The notes below the pieces were generated by a model. The model was not told the DNA's origin and did not search any database. It saw only the letters and a program-made list of their open reading frames with translations. From Paracoccus albus (lineage in GTDB: Bacteria; Pseudomonadota; Alphaproteobacteria; Rhodobacterales; Rhodobacteraceae), in the NCBI RefSeq assembly GCF_027913035.1, contig NZ_CP115775.1, positions 1,922,001 to 1,986,000 on the forward strand: a DNA stretch of 64,000 nucleotides, in the 5' to 3' direction. A program made the translations under genes and the position numbers. How positions within the stretch are numbered: position 1 is the stretch's first letter; each line of letters begins with the position of its first letter. Below are positions 52,423 through 61,834 of the stretch, piece after piece.

Positions 52423-53748
52423 ATGGCCCTCGACCGCAAGCCCGCCCCCAACGACCTCAGCGCCTTCTGGATGCCTTTCACATCGAACCGGCAGTTCAAA
52501 TCGAGCCCGCGTATGCTGGTTGGTGCGAAGGACATGCATTACACGACCTCTGACGGGCGGCAGGTGCTGGACGGAACGGCGGGGCTGTGGTGCTGCAATG
52601 CCGGCCATTGCAGGCCGAAGATCAACGAAGCCATCGCCGCGCAGGCGGCAGAGATGGACTATGCCCCGGCTTTCCAGATGGGTCATCCGGCCGCGTTTGA
52701 ACTTGCCAATCGCCTGATCGACATCGCGCCCGATAATATGGCCCATGTCTTCTATGCCAATTCCGGATCGGAATCCGTCGATACGGCGCTGAAGATCGCG
52801 CTAGCCTATCACCGGGTCCGGGGTGAGGGCACACGCACCCGATTCATCGGGCGCGAAAGGGGTTATCACGGTGTCGGCTTCGGCGGTATTTCGGTGGGCG
52901 GAATCGTCAACAACCGCCGCTTCTTTGGCACGGCTCTTGGTGGGACGGATCACCTGCCTCATACGCATCTGCCGGAAAACGCCTTCACCAAAGGCATACC
53001 CGAACACGGTGCCAATCTGGCCGACGATCTGGAGCGTCTGGTGACGCTGCACGGTGCGGAAAACATCGCCGCCGTGATCGTGGAGCCGATGGCCGGCTCT
53101 ACCGGTGTGCTGATCCCGCCAAAGGGCTATCTGGAAAAGCTGCGGGCCATTACCAGCAAGCACGGCATCCTGCTGATCTTTGACGAGGTTATCACCGGTT
53201 TCGGTCGCATCGGTGCCCCCTTCGCCGCGCAAAAGTTGGGCGTCCTGCCCGACATGATCACCTGCGCGAAGGGCCTGACCAATGGCGTCATCCCGATGGG
53301 TGGCGTGCTGACCACGGCAGAGATCCACGATGCCTTCATGTCCGGCCCTGAACACGCGATCGAACTGTTCCACGGCTATACCTATTCCGGCAACCCGGTC
53401 GCTTGTGCGGCTGGCCTTGCGACGCTGGATACATATGTCGAGGAAGGGCTGCTGACCCGCGCCGATGAACTGGCAGGCAAGTGGGAGGATGCGCTGCATT
53501 CGCTGAAGGGCCTGCCCCATGTCATCGACATCCGCAATATGGGCCTTGTCGGCGCGGTCGAGCTTGAGCCCATCGACGGCCAGCCCGGCAAACGCGCCTT
53601 CGATGCCTTCGTGAAAGCGTTCGAGGCAGGCATCCTGATCCGCGTCACCGGCGACATCATCGCGCTGTCCCCGCCGCTGATCGTCAGCGAAGCCCAGATC
53701 GACGAGCTGGTCGGCAAACTGGCCGAGGTGCTGAAATCGGTGGAATAG
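52423..53748 (+). CDS. Omega-amino acid (beta-alanine)-pyruvate aminotransferase
   Basis: This is a 441-residue class III PLP aminotransferase. The PLP lysine lies in DMITCAKGLTNGVIPMGG, the cofactor Asp in LLIFDEVITGFGRIG, and the substrate-entry region GLWCCNAGHCRPKI (Trp-Cys-Cys) is typical of omega-amino acid:pyruvate transaminases. They transfer the terminal amino group of beta-alanine, taurine-like or other omega-amines to pyruvate. The closest functional class is inferred; other omega-transaminase substrates are possible. It is a stand-alone gene with its own likely promoter. Confidence 0.88.
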   Translation: MALDRKPAPNDLSAFWMPFTSNRQFKSSPRMLVGAKDMHYTTSDGRQVLDGTAGLWCCNAGHCRPKINEAIAAQAAEMDYAPAFQMGHPAAFELANRLIDIAPDNMAHVFYANSGSESVDTALKIALAYHRVRGEGTRTRFIGRERGYHGVGFGGISVGGIVNNRRFFGTALGGTDHLPHTHLPENAFTKGIPEHGANLADDLERLVTLHGAENIAAVIVEPMAGSTGVLIPPKGYLEKLRAITSKHGILLIFDEVITGFGRIGAPFAAQKLGVLPDMITCAKGLTNGVIPMGGVLTTAEIHDAFMSGPEHAIELFHGYTYSGNPVACAAGLATLDTYVEEGLLTRADELAGKWEDALHSLKGLPHVIDIRNMGLVGAVELEPIDGQPGKRAFDAFVKAFEAGILIRVTGDIIALSPPLIVSEAQIDELVGKLAEVLKSVE

Positions 53749-53752
53749 GTAA

Positions 53753-53917
53753 AATCGCCCAATTCGGCTGGCGGTTCGCGCTTTTTTACATGGCCTCGGC
53801 ACGGATTTCCTGCTGCCAACGCTTCTGGGCGTGCCGGTTGGCGCATTGCTGGGCTGGCTGATCTTTGGTCTGGCTTTTCCGCTGGCGCCTTACGGACAGA
53901 AGGCGGCGATGCCATGA
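53753..53917 (+). pseudogene. Short open frame resembling the C-terminal end of a membrane protein
   Basis: After a TAA at 53750-53752 the frame is open for 54 codons and reads AFLHGLGTDFLLPTLLGVPV, then GALLGWLIFGLAFPLAPYGQ and KAAMP before TGA at 53915-53917. It contains at least one clear membrane helix. No start codon with a ribosome-binding site lies early in the frame, so it looks like a truncated gene rather than a complete one, though a short leaderless product is not excluded. I do not recognise the family. Confidence 0.4.
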
Positions 53918-53959
53918 GCATGGCTGGACGCGGTCAAAGCTTGCTTCTATCAGACCGCC

Positions 53960-54583
53960 ATGCCAGAGATTTCCCCACCCGCCGCGCCGCCCGAAACGAA
54001 ACACAGCGCGCTCGACGATGCACAGGGGCTCGCCTATGGCAGCTTCATGGCGGCGCTGTCCGTCGTGGTGCTGACCCATCTGGGTTTCGTGACGGGCCAG
54101 ACGGCAGGGATCGCCTTGCTGATTTCCTACGCGACGGGCTGGGACTGGGCATGGGTGTTTTTCGTTGTGAACATCCCGTTTTATTGGGTTGGCTGGAAGC
54201 GCTTCGGCACCACATTCGTCGCCAAAAGCCTGTTCGCCGTGACCGTTACCTCTGCCCTAGCGGCGATTTTGCCCCATTATATCAGCTTTGCCGAACTGAA
54301 CCCGCTGCTGGGCGCGGTCATGATCGGGGCCTTCACCGGTTCCGGGCTGATTGCTCTGTTCCGTCATGGGGCCAGCCTTGGCGGAATCGGGATCGTCGGT
54401 CTGTATGTTCAGGACGCGACGGGATTTCGCGCGGGCTGGGTGCAGCTGATCGTAGACGCGCTGATCTTTGCCCTTGCACTGCTTTTGCTTGATCCCGTGG
54501 CGGTCGGCTGGTCCTTCCTTGGCGCGCTTGTCGCGAACCTGACTATTGCCATCAATCATCGCCGCGACAGGTATATCGTTTGA
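53960..54583 (+). CDS. YitT/DUF161-family membrane protein
   Basis: The 207-residue protein has five or six membrane helices and the YitT pattern GLAYGSFMAALSVVVLTHLG, TAGIALLISYATGW, FFVVNIPFYWVGWKRFGTTF and ASLGGIGIVGLYVQDATGFR. It lacks the C-terminal DUF2179 domain of longer family members. The role is unknown; small YitT proteins are suggested to be transport-related. The N-terminus MPEISPPAAPPETKHS is cytoplasmic and Pro-rich. Confidence 0.85.
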   Translation: MPEISPPAAPPETKHSALDDAQGLAYGSFMAALSVVVLTHLGFVTGQTAGIALLISYATGWDWAWVFFVVNIPFYWVGWKRFGTTFVAKSLFAVTVTSALAAILPHYISFAELNPLLGAVMIGAFTGSGLIALFRHGASLGGIGIVGLYVQDATGFRAGWVQLIVDALIFALALLLLDPVAVGWSFLGALVANLTIAINHRRDRYIV

Positions 54584-54648
54584 TAATTGCAGGAACTGTT
54601 TGGAATGTCAGGACGTTGCCCCCTGAAACCGGAAAAAAGGGGACAAGA

Positions 54649-54723
54649 ATGAACTCCATCATCTATATCGTCGGCCTCGTTGTCGTGGTGCTTTTCATCC
54701 TGTCTATGTTGGGCATGCGCTAA
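54649..54723 (+). CDS. 24-residue single-helix membrane peptide
   Basis: The frame reads MNSIIYIVGLVVVVLFILSM and ends LGMR. An AAAGGGGACAAGA ribosome-binding region precedes the ATG, and a strong terminator starts 19 bases after the stop, so the unit looks like a deliberate short gene. The product would be a single membrane helix with a charged C-terminus. Similar ...IYIVGLVVxVLxxLSxxGLR peptides occur, to my knowledge, in other Rhodobacteraceae. The function is unknown; small helices of this kind often modulate a larger membrane protein. Confidence 0.6.
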   Translation: MNSIIYIVGLVVVVLFILSMLGMR

Positions 54724-54741
54724 GCAAGGCGGCATCGCTAC

Positions 54742-54777
54742 AAAAAGGCGCTGATGGGGAACCGTCAGCGCCTTTTT
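54742..54777 (+). terminator. Strong intrinsic terminator
   Basis: A perfect 13-bp stem AAAAAGGCGCTGA (54742-54754) / TCAGCGCCTTTTT (54765-54777) with a 10-base loop ends the YitT/small-peptide unit before typA. It has A and T runs on both sides. Confidence 0.93.
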
Positions 54778-54882
54778 GTTATGCACAGCCACACCTCGCC
54801 ACGGGTAACAGGGACATTCCCGCTGGCCTTTGCGCCTGCTCTGCGTTAGGGGGGCGCAACTTTTTCTTACAGGCCGCGTCTT

Positions 54883-56700
54883 ATGGATATCCGCAATATC
54901 GCCATCATCGCCCATGTCGACCATGGCAAGACTACCCTCGTTGACCAGCTTCTGAAGCAATCGGGCGCATTTCGCGAAAATCAGGCCGTGGCTGAGCGCG
55001 CCATGGACAGCAACGATATCGAGCGTGAGCGCGGCATCACCATTCTGGCGAAGGCGACCTCGGTCGAATGGAAGGGCACACGGATCAATATCGTCGACAC
55101 GCCCGGCCACGCCGATTTCGGCGGAGAGGTCGAACGCATCCTGTCCATGGTCGATGGTGTCTGCCTGCTGGTCGATGCCGCCGAAGGCCCGATGCCGCAG
55201 ACGAAATTCGTGACCTCGAAGGCACTGGCGCTTGGGCTGAAACCCATCGTCGTTCTGAACAAGGTCGACAAGCCGGCGGCGGAGCCCGAACATGCCCTGA
55301 ACGAGGTGTTCGACCTGTTTGCCAACCTTGGCGCCAGCGACGAACAGCTTGATTTCCCGCATCTTTACGCATCCGGCATCGGTGGCTGGGCCGTTGCCGA
55401 TCTGGATGATGAGCGCAAGGATATGTCGGCCCTGTTCGATCTGGTCCTGAAACATGTCGACCCGCCGAAGCAGGTCGAAAAAACCGACGAACCGTTCCGG
55501 ATGCTGGCAACGACGCTTGGTGCCGATCCCTTCCTTGGTCGTATCCTGACCGGCCGCGTCGAATCCGGTCGCGCCAAGGCAGGCGACACGGTCAAGGTTC
55601 TGAACCGCCAGAACGAACGGGTGGAACAGTTTCGCATTTCCAAAGTGCTGGCCTTCCGGGGCCTGACCCAGCAGCCGATTGATCTGGCTGAGGCTGGCGA
55701 TATCGTCAGCCTCGCCGGTATGGCCAAGGGCACCGTCGCCGACACGATCTGCGCCCCCGAGGTTGAAGAGGCGATCCCCGCCCAGCCCATCGACCCGCCG
55801 ACGATCAGCGTCACCTTCGGGATCAACGATTCGCCCTTGGCCGGTCAGGACGGCAAGAAGGTACAATCCCGCGTCATCCGTGAACGCCTGATGAAAGAGG
55901 CGGAATCCAACGTTGCGATCAAGGTCGAGGACACGCCGGGCGGCGAGGCGTTCATCGTATCGGGCCGTGGCGAATTGCAGATGGGCGTGCTGATCGAAAA
56001 CATGCGCCGCGAGGGGTTTGAGCTGTCGATAAGCCGTCCCCGCGTCATCTACCGTGAGGAAGACGGCCAGCGGATGGAACCGGTCGAGGAAGCCATCATC
56101 GACGTTGATGACGATTACACCGGCGCGGTGATCGAAAAGCTGACCGGCGACCGCAAAGGCGATCTGATCGACATGCGCCCGGCCGGTCACGGCAAGACCC
56201 GCATCGTCGCCCATGTGCCGTCGCGCGGACTGATCGGCTATCACGGCGAGTTCATGACCGACACGCGCGGCAACGGTGTTCTGAACCGCATTTTCCACGG
56301 CTGGACGCCCTTCAAGGGGGCCATTCAGGGACGTCGTCAGGGCGTTCTGATCTCCATGGAGAACGGCGTTTCGGTGGCCTATGCGCTGTGGAACCTTGAA
56401 GAGCGCGGCAAGCTGTTCATCGGCGCGCAGGAACAGGTCTATACCGGCATGATCATCGGCGAGCACAGCCGCGACAACGATCTTGAGGTCAACCCGCTCA
56501 AGGGCAAGAAGCTGACCAACGTCCGCGCCTCCGGCACCGACGAGGCGGTCCGCCTGACGCCGCCCGTGCGTATGTCGCTGGAAGAGGCCATCGCCTATAT
56601 CGACGATGACGAGCTGGTCGAGGTCACGCCAAAAAACATCCGGTTGCGCAAGCGTCATCTGGACCCGCATGAGCGCAAGCGGGCAGCACGTGCCGAATAA
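54883..56700 (+). CDS. typA: Translational GTPase TypA/BipA
   Basis: The 605-residue ribosome-binding GTPase has G1 [16 protein letters not shown]2 in [14 protein letters not shown]3 [14 protein letters not shown] and G4 NKVDK. These are followed by EF-G-like domains ([20 protein letters not shown]) and the TypA-specific C-terminal domain ([36 protein letters not shown]). It supports ribosome assembly under cold and stress. Length is standard. It stands alone between two terminators. Confidence 0.97.
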   Translation: MDIRNIAIIAHVDHGKTTLVDQLLKQSGAFRENQAVAERAMDSNDIERERGITILAKATSVEWKGTRINIVDTPGHADFGGEVERILSMVDGVCLLVDAAEGPMPQTKFVTSKALALGLKPIVVLNKVDKPAAEPEHALNEVFDLFANLGASDEQLDFPHLYASGIGGWAVADLDDERKDMSALFDLVLKHVDPPKQVEKTDEPFRMLATTLGADPFLGRILTGRVESGRAKAGDTVKVLNRQNERVEQFRISKVLAFRGLTQQPIDLAEAGDIVSLAGMAKGTVADTICAPEVEEAIPAQPIDPPTISVTFGINDSPLAGQDGKKVQSRVIRERLMKEAESNVAIKVEDTPGGEAFIVSGRGELQMGVLIENMRREGFELSISRPRVIYREEDGQRMEPVEEAIIDVDDDYTGAVIEKLTGDRKGDLIDMRPAGHGKTRIVAHVPSRGLIGYHGEFMTDTRGNGVLNRIFHGWTPFKGAIQGRRQGVLISMENGVSVAYALWNLEERGKLFIGAQEQVYTGMIIGEHSRDNDLEVNPLKGKKLTNVRASGTDEAVRLTPPVRMSLEEAIAYIDDDELVEVTPKNIRLRKRHLDPHERKRAARAE

Positions 56701-56704
56701 GCGA

Positions 56705-56732
56705 AACGGCCGGGGCAATCCCCGGCCGTTTT
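56705..56732 (+). terminator. Intrinsic terminator after typA
   Basis: A perfect 11-bp stem AACGGCCGGGG (56705-56715) / CCCCGGCCGTT (56720-56730) with a CAAT loop is followed by TTC. It lies 4 bases after the typA stop and before the convergent hydrolase gene. Confidence 0.92.
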
Positions 56733-56754
56733 CATTCGCAGAAGGCGCTGCTGC

Positions 56755-57837
56755 CTATTCGCCGAAATTCTGCGTGATCCACCCGTTGATGCGTGTCGCG
56801 ACCGGCGCCGTCTGACCGGGCGACAACACGTCCCCCGCGATCACATGCGCGGACGGGTCGTCTCCCGGTCCCATCGTCACCGGCATTTCCGTCACCGGCC
56901 CGCCCCAGCTTCCCATCGCGGCTTTCATCGCCCCGATATCGACGACCTGATCGTCATCCGACCACAGCATCAACAGCGGCTGTCTGGCATCGGCATAGCT
57001 GACGCTGTTGGCCTGTGCGACAAGCGCGGCTATCGGCAGCGTCGCTGTGATCGGGTAGCATGTCGTCCAGTATTCGCGATGCCGTTCATTGCGTGGATCA
57101 AAACAGCGCTCTCGGCCCGCGATCAATGGCAACCACTGCCGCGCCAGCGGCTGACGCAACAGGAACGCGCCGCGCGCCTTCAGCCCGAAATTGGGCGAGA
57201 TCAGCACAACACCGTCAATCTGCGGTCCCAGGACAGGGTCCCGCGCCGCTTGCGTGGCAAGCGTTCCGCCCGTCGAGGTGCCGATCAGCACGACCTTTTC
57301 ACCGATGCGTTTGCCGATTGCGACCGCCTCTGCCACGTCGCGGGCCCAGTCCGACACCCGCGCCTGATCCAGTGAAGCGCCGTCCAGCCCATGCCCGGCG
57401 AGCCTTGCGAAATACAGGTTCGCACCCCGCCATGCCGCGATCAGGTCAGGCACCGGCCGGATTTCCTGCGACGTGGCCGAGAAGCCGTGCAGATAAACAA
57501 GCGCAACCGGCGTTTTGGTGGCGGGCCTGCCGGCCCAAACGATCCGGCGGGAAACCTCTGGCCGGACGCCGGTTTCCTGCTGATACAGCCAGGCATCCAG
57601 ATCCTCCGGCAGCTCAGCAATCTCCGGAGGCTGAAAGCGCCCCGGTTCCCGCGGACCGAAGAACCACAACAGCAGAACAAGAGCGATCAGACCTGCCAGA
57701 AGAAGCATAAACATTCTGAGTACCGGTCGCCTTTTGCGGGGTTTGGATTCAGCCTGTGCCGCGGCGGGATTGCCCCGGCGCGGCTGCTTCGCCTTCGCGG
57801 CGGATCGCTGTTTTTTTGCCGTCCTCGGCTTAGCCAC
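56755..57837 (-). CDS. Membrane-anchored alpha/beta hydrolase
   Basis: The 360-residue protein has a basic N-terminus (KPRTAKKQRSAAKAKQPRRG), one membrane helix near residues 39-64 (MFMLLLAGLIALVLLLWFF) and an alpha/beta hydrolase domain with the nucleophile elbow GTSTGG near residue 170, an oxyanion/HG segment (VYLHGFSATSQEIRP) and a C-terminal Asp/His region (LWSDDDQVVDIG). The substrate is unknown; ester or lipid hydrolysis at the periplasmic face is a reasonable guess. It overlaps the second hydrolase gene by 8 bases. Confidence 0.82.
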   Translation of the reverse strand: MAKPRTAKKQRSAAKAKQPRRGNPAAAQAESKPRKRRPVLRMFMLLLAGLIALVLLLWFFGPREPGRFQPPEIAELPEDLDAWLYQQETGVRPEVSRRIVWAGRPATKTPVALVYLHGFSATSQEIRPVPDLIAAWRGANLYFARLAGHGLDGASLDQARVSDWARDVAEAVAIGKRIGEKVVLIGTSTGGTLATQAARDPVLGPQIDGVVLISPNFGLKARGAFLLRQPLARQWLPLIAGRERCFDPRNERHREYWTTCYPITATLPIAALVAQANSVSYADARQPLLMLWSDDDQVVDIGAMKAAMGSWGGPVTEMPVTMGPGDDPSAHVIAGDVLSPGQTAPVATRINGWITQNFGE

Positions 57838-58573
57838 GAAGTAACTCCGTCAAGGCATCCTCGATCAGACTCAGGCATTCGGGGGTGGAGAAGCGGTGAT
57901 CCGCGCCCTTCACCAGCAAAAGCCGCATATCCGGGCTGTCGGCATGATCCAGCAGCCGCATCGCCCAATCGACGGGAACATCCTCGTCGGCTGTGCCCTG
58001 CAACAACCGCACCGGAAAAGGCAGGGAAAGCGGGCTTTCCAGCACGAGATGCTTCGCCCCGTCTTCGATCAGCCGGAGTGTGATGACATAGGGCTGATCG
58101 TCATATTCAGAAGGTAGTGCTATCCGGCCACTTTCGGTGACGGTTCTACGCTGTTCATCTGTAAAGCCTGCCCAGAAACCGTTCTTGGTAAAATCGGGCG
58201 CGGCGGCGATGCCGACAAGTCCCGCAACACGTTCCGGCATCGCACGCGCCACCAGCAGCGATATCCAGCCACCCATCGAGGACCCGACAAGAACCTGCGG
58301 TCCCTCCGTCAATTCGCTGATCGCCGCCATCGCATCTGCGGACCAGTCACCGATGCTGCCATCTTCGAACGCACCATCGGATTCGCCGTGGCCGGAATAG
58401 TCCAGCCGCAGAAACGCTCTGCCGGTCCGGGCCGCCCAATCGGCAAGGTATTCCGCCTTTGATCCGCGCATGTCCGACTTGAACCCGCCCAGAAAGACGA
58501 CGCCCGGGCCCTGCCCCGCCTGGCGTTCATAGGCAATGCGCCGACCCTGCGGCGTTTCCAGAAATTCAGTCAT
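57830..58573 (-). CDS. Cytoplasmic alpha/beta hydrolase
   Basis: The 247-residue protein has nucleophile elbow VGSSMGGW near residue 97, the segment RLDYSGHGESDGAFEDGSIG, and a C-terminal Asp-His pair (GTADEDVPVDWA, VKGADHRFS). This resembles the palmitoyl-thioesterase/acyl-hydrolase branch (ABHD10-like). It lacks a signal peptide. The start shares a base with the stop of the OmpA/MotB-like gene, so the two hydrolases follow the motor pair in one transcription unit. Confidence 0.82.
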   Translation of the reverse strand: MTEFLETPQGRRIAYERQAGQGPGVVFLGGFKSDMRGSKAEYLADWAARTGRAFLRLDYSGHGESDGAFEDGSIGDWSADAMAAISELTEGPQVLVGSSMGGWISLLVARAMPERVAGLVGIAAAPDFTKNGFWAGFTDEQRRTVTESGRIALPSEYDDQPYVITLRLIEDGAKHLVLESPLSLPFPVRLLQGTADEDVPVDWAMRLLDHADSPDMRLLLVKGADHRFSTPECLSLIEDALTELLRG

Positions 58574-60201
58574 CAGCGTTCCGTCAGTTTCAGCTCTATC
58601 CGGCGGTTGCGCGCACGGTTTTCCGCCGTGTCCTCTGGCGCAATGGGTCGCGTATCGGCGAATCCCGTCGGTGCCAGCCGATCAGCCGGAAAGCCCAGAT
58701 CGTCTATCATATAGCGTACCACTGCAAGTGCACGGGCCTGCGACAGTTCCCAGTTGTCGCGATAACGACCCACACCGGAAAGCGGTGTGGAATCCGTATG
58801 ACCATCGACGCGGATCACCCAGTCGATCTCCTCGGGGATGGTGTCCGAGATTTCCTGAAGCATGGATGAAACACGCGCGACGCTGGTTTCGCCCGCCTCG
58901 GACAAGGTGGCTTCGCCCGTGCCGAACAGCACCTCGGACTGGAAGACAAAGCGGTCGCCGACAACCTGAACCCCTTCGCGTCCCTGAAGGATTTCGCTGA
59001 GCCTGCCGAAGAACTCCGAGCGATAGCGGGCCAGATCGGCGGCCTCCTCCTCCAGCCGGATACGTTCGGCCTCTTCCAGTGCCAGACGCTGGCGCTGCTC
59101 TTCCGAGGCTTGCAGCAATGCCGCATTCAACTGGGCGCCAAGCTCTTCCAGCTTGATCTCTGTTTCCGCATCGTCCGAACGGCTGATATCCAACGCACGC
59201 TGGATAGAGGCAAGCTGCGTGTTCAGCTCTGCCACCTGCTCGTTCAGAAGCGCAACCCGGCGTTGCGCCTCGGTCGAGGCTTCTTCCTGAGAGGCCAGCT
59301 GCTCTTGCGCGAGGGCCAGCAGCGCTGCCTGCCGCTCTGCCTCTGTCGCGCTTTGTTCGGCCTTGGTGCTAAGCTCAGCGCGGGCGGCATCGGCTGCGGC
59401 CAGAAGGGTCAGCGTGTCTTCAGCTTCCTGACGGCTTTGTTCCAGCGACAGGGTCATTGCGGTCAGTTCAGCCTCTGAATCGCGCAGCTGCTGACGCAGC
59501 CTTTCAGCCGCCGCAGCCTCGGCAATGCGGTTCTGCTCCGCCTCGGACAGTTGCGACCCGGTTGCCGCCAATTGCGCCTGTGCCTCTGTCAGTGCTGCGG
59601 CGGTTTCGGTATTCTGCGCCTCCAGATCACGGGTAAGCGCTTCCAAAGCCTCACGCCGGGCAATGGCCAGCCTTGCCTCTTGCTCCTGCTTGTCAACTTC
59701 TGTCCGGGCGACGCTCAACGCCTGTTGCGCGCGTTCAAGCGATCCTTGTGTGGTCTCCAGCGTCTGCTCACTCAGCGCCAGTGCCTGCTCGCGCGATGCA
59801 AGGGTTTGTTGCGTCGAAGCCAGGGTCTGCTGCGTGCGGTTCAGTTCAGCCTCGGCGACACCGGCACGCCGCGCCTCTGCGTCGCGGGACGCAATCAGCC
59901 TTGCAATCTGAGATTCGAAATCACTGATCTGCTCTTGTGCCTCGGTCAGGCTGGATTGAGCGGCTTCGCGTTCCCGTTGGGCAATAGACAGTGTTCCGGT
60001 CAGTCCGGCGACCTGCTCGCTCAACTGGCCAAGCTGGCTTTCCTGACGATCAACCGTATCGCGCAGCACCGACTGGACGACCATGAAGATGGTGATGACA
60101 AACATCAGCACCATCAGCAGCGCCGTCATCGCATCGACGAAGCCCGGCCAGATCGTTGATGAAAAGCGGTTTCCGCCCCTGCTGCGCGACAGTGCCATCA
60201 C
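58573..60201 (-). CDS. MotB/OmpA-like protein with long coiled coil
   Basis: The 542-residue protein has a short cytoplasmic N-terminus and one membrane helix, WPGFVDAMTALLMVLMFVIT, whose Asp23 matches the proton-carrying Asp of MotB. A very long Gln/Ala/Glu-rich coiled coil (about 50-385) follows, then a C-terminal OmpA/MotB peptidoglycan-binding domain (FVFQSEVLFGTGEATLSEAG; RVDGHTDSTPLSGVGRYRDN; NRRIELKL). It would join the inner membrane to the cell wall as the stator-like partner of the upstream MotA/ExbB-like protein, whose stop overlaps its start by 4 bases. The coiled coil is far longer than in flagellar MotB. The role is unknown. Confidence 0.85.
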   Translation of the reverse strand: MMALSRSRGGNRFSSTIWPGFVDAMTALLMVLMFVITIFMVVQSVLRDTVDRQESQLGQLSEQVAGLTGTLSIAQREREAAQSSLTEAQEQISDFESQIARLIASRDAEARRAGVAEAELNRTQQTLASTQQTLASREQALALSEQTLETTQGSLERAQQALSVARTEVDKQEQEARLAIARREALEALTRDLEAQNTETAAALTEAQAQLAATGSQLSEAEQNRIAEAAAAERLRQQLRDSEAELTAMTLSLEQSRQEAEDTLTLLAAADAARAELSTKAEQSATEAERQAALLALAQEQLASQEEASTEAQRRVALLNEQVAELNTQLASIQRALDISRSDDAETEIKLEELGAQLNAALLQASEEQRQRLALEEAERIRLEEEAADLARYRSEFFGRLSEILQGREGVQVVGDRFVFQSEVLFGTGEATLSEAGETSVARVSSMLQEISDTIPEEIDWVIRVDGHTDSTPLSGVGRYRDNWELSQARALAVVRYMIDDLGFPADRLAPTGFADTRPIAPEDTAENRARNRRIELKLTER

Positions 60202-61757
60202 TGGCCTCCAAGGGCACGAAGCGCCTCTGTCAGTTCGACGATTTCGCGCCGCAGGTCTTCGGTCGACAGATGCCGCGCAGCCGCCGTTTCTTCAACCAGC
60301 CGGCCCATCGCGTCGTCAATGGAGCGCAGATGCACCCGCGATTCATCATCCTGATAACCCTGACCGCCGCGCCGTGCATCCATGCTTGCCAGCCGCTCCT
60401 GCGCCTCGGCCAGACGGGCCATGATCCGGTTCGCCTCTGCCCTTTCTTCTGGCAGACGTTCCCCGGCCCGGACCAGCCTGTCCTGCCCTTCGGCAAGACG
60501 GCTCAGCGCGATACTGATTCCCGACATATCGGGCTGACGCGCCTCTGCGGCGCGGATCAGACGGTCCTGCCCTTCGTTGATCTGGGCCATGGCCTTCGCC
60601 ATCTCGCCAAGGTTGGACACATTGGCCTCGGAATCGTCCAGCATGAACTGGCCCAGACGTTCCACATTACGGGCCATCAGCAGGACACGTTCATCGGCCT
60701 CGATCGCTTCTTGTTCCCGGATTTCGTCGCGCTCGGCATAGAACGCCTGCAAATCCCCCATTTGTTGGGCGATCTGGTCAAGGAAACCCATCAGGCTGGC
60801 CTGATCCAGCCTTTCGCCATCGTCACCGGCGATACCCAGCCGCGTGAATCCGGAAAGCCATTCCTCCAGCTCGCGGTAAAAACGGTTCTGGCCATGCGTT
60901 GCGAACAGTTCCAGAAGCCCGACGACCAGCGATCCCGCCAGACCCAGCAGAGAGGACGAAAACGCAACCGCCATCCCGCCAAGCTGTGCCTCAAGCCCGG
61001 TCATCAGCTTTTCAAAGACCTGCATTCCCGTCTCGCCCTCTTGCGGGGCCAGGGCGCGGATCGTGTCGACCACGGCGGGAACCGTGGTGGCAAGCCCATA
61101 GAAGGTCCCAAGCAGGCCAAGGAAGATCAGCAGGTTCGACAGGTAGCGAGTAATATCCCGCGCCTCATCAATGCGGGTCGCCACCGATTCAAGGATAGAG
61201 CTTGCCGATCCCGTCGAAATCACACCGCCAACCGGGCCCCGCGCGCCCAGCAAGGCCGCAAGCGGCGCCAACAGCCGCGGCGCGCGATCTTCGCCATCGC
61301 CCAGTGCCGCAACGCCACGTTCTGTCGCGTTTCTGCGCCGTTCTGCAAAGCGCTCGATCCAGCTGACCGACTGGATCAGTTGCGCAACCTGCCAGAAGCA
61401 GGCCAGCACGCCGATCACGAACACAGTCAGGATCAGCCCGTTCAGCCACGGGTTCGCGGCAAAGATCGGCAAAATGCGGCCATAGGCGAACCAGCCGCCG
61501 AAACCGACCAGAACCGAGACGATCAGCATCAGCACGATCTGCCGCACGGGCTGGCTGAAATGGGGTTGCGCCATGCGACGCTCTTGCGCGCGCCGCGCCG
61601 TCAGCCGCCGCGTCCGTCGCGGCGCGGGATCGGTGACGCTGCGCCCCGTCGCCGCTGCCGCCCGCATCTCATCCGCGGGACGGTTGCCATCGCCTGCTGT
61701 CGGGCCGGTTGCCTTTTCGGCGTCTGGCTTTCCTTCAGGCGGTGTATCGGAATTCAT
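60198..61757 (-). CDS. MotA/TolQ/ExbB-like proton-channel protein with long cytoplasmic tail
   Basis: The 519-residue protein has a disordered, charged N-terminus (1-85), two helices (IVLMLIVSVLVGFGGWFAYG; LILTVFVIGVLACFWQVAQL), the MotA/ExbB core (LLIFLGLLGTFYGLATTVPA; GMAVAFSSSLLGLAGSLVVG) and a cytoplasmic helical tail of about 240 residues (FYAERDEIREQEAIEADERV; RLAEGQDRLVRAGERL). E. coli ExbB has about 245 residues and MotA about 295, so the tail is unusual and recalls ZorA of Zorya systems. It pairs with the MotB/OmpA-like gene downstream. Whether it drives envelope mechanics, transport or defence is open. Confidence 0.83.
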   Translation of the reverse strand: MNSDTPPEGKPDAEKATGPTAGDGNRPADEMRAAAATGRSVTDPAPRRTRRLTARRAQERRMAQPHFSQPVRQIVLMLIVSVLVGFGGWFAYGRILPIFAANPWLNGLILTVFVIGVLACFWQVAQLIQSVSWIERFAERRRNATERGVAALGDGEDRAPRLLAPLAALLGARGPVGGVISTGSASSILESVATRIDEARDITRYLSNLLIFLGLLGTFYGLATTVPAVVDTIRALAPQEGETGMQVFEKLMTGLEAQLGGMAVAFSSSLLGLAGSLVVGLLELFATHGQNRFYRELEEWLSGFTRLGIAGDDGERLDQASLMGFLDQIAQQMGDLQAFYAERDEIREQEAIEADERVLLMARNVERLGQFMLDDSEANVSNLGEMAKAMAQINEGQDRLIRAAEARQPDMSGISIALSRLAEGQDRLVRAGERLPEERAEANRIMARLAEAQERLASMDARRGGQGYQDDESRVHLRSIDDAMGRLVEETAAARHLSTEDLRREIVELTEALRALGGQ

Positions 61758-61834
61758 ATGGCGTCTCCGGACGGGTGCAAGATCGCGGCGAGTTTAACAG
61801 TCGTGCAGGCCCTGCCAAGCATTCATTCGTGATC

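Noticed and set aside
54556..56718. 720-codon minus-strand frame antisense to typA
   Set aside because: No recognisable domain and no start signal; typA is complete on the other strand.
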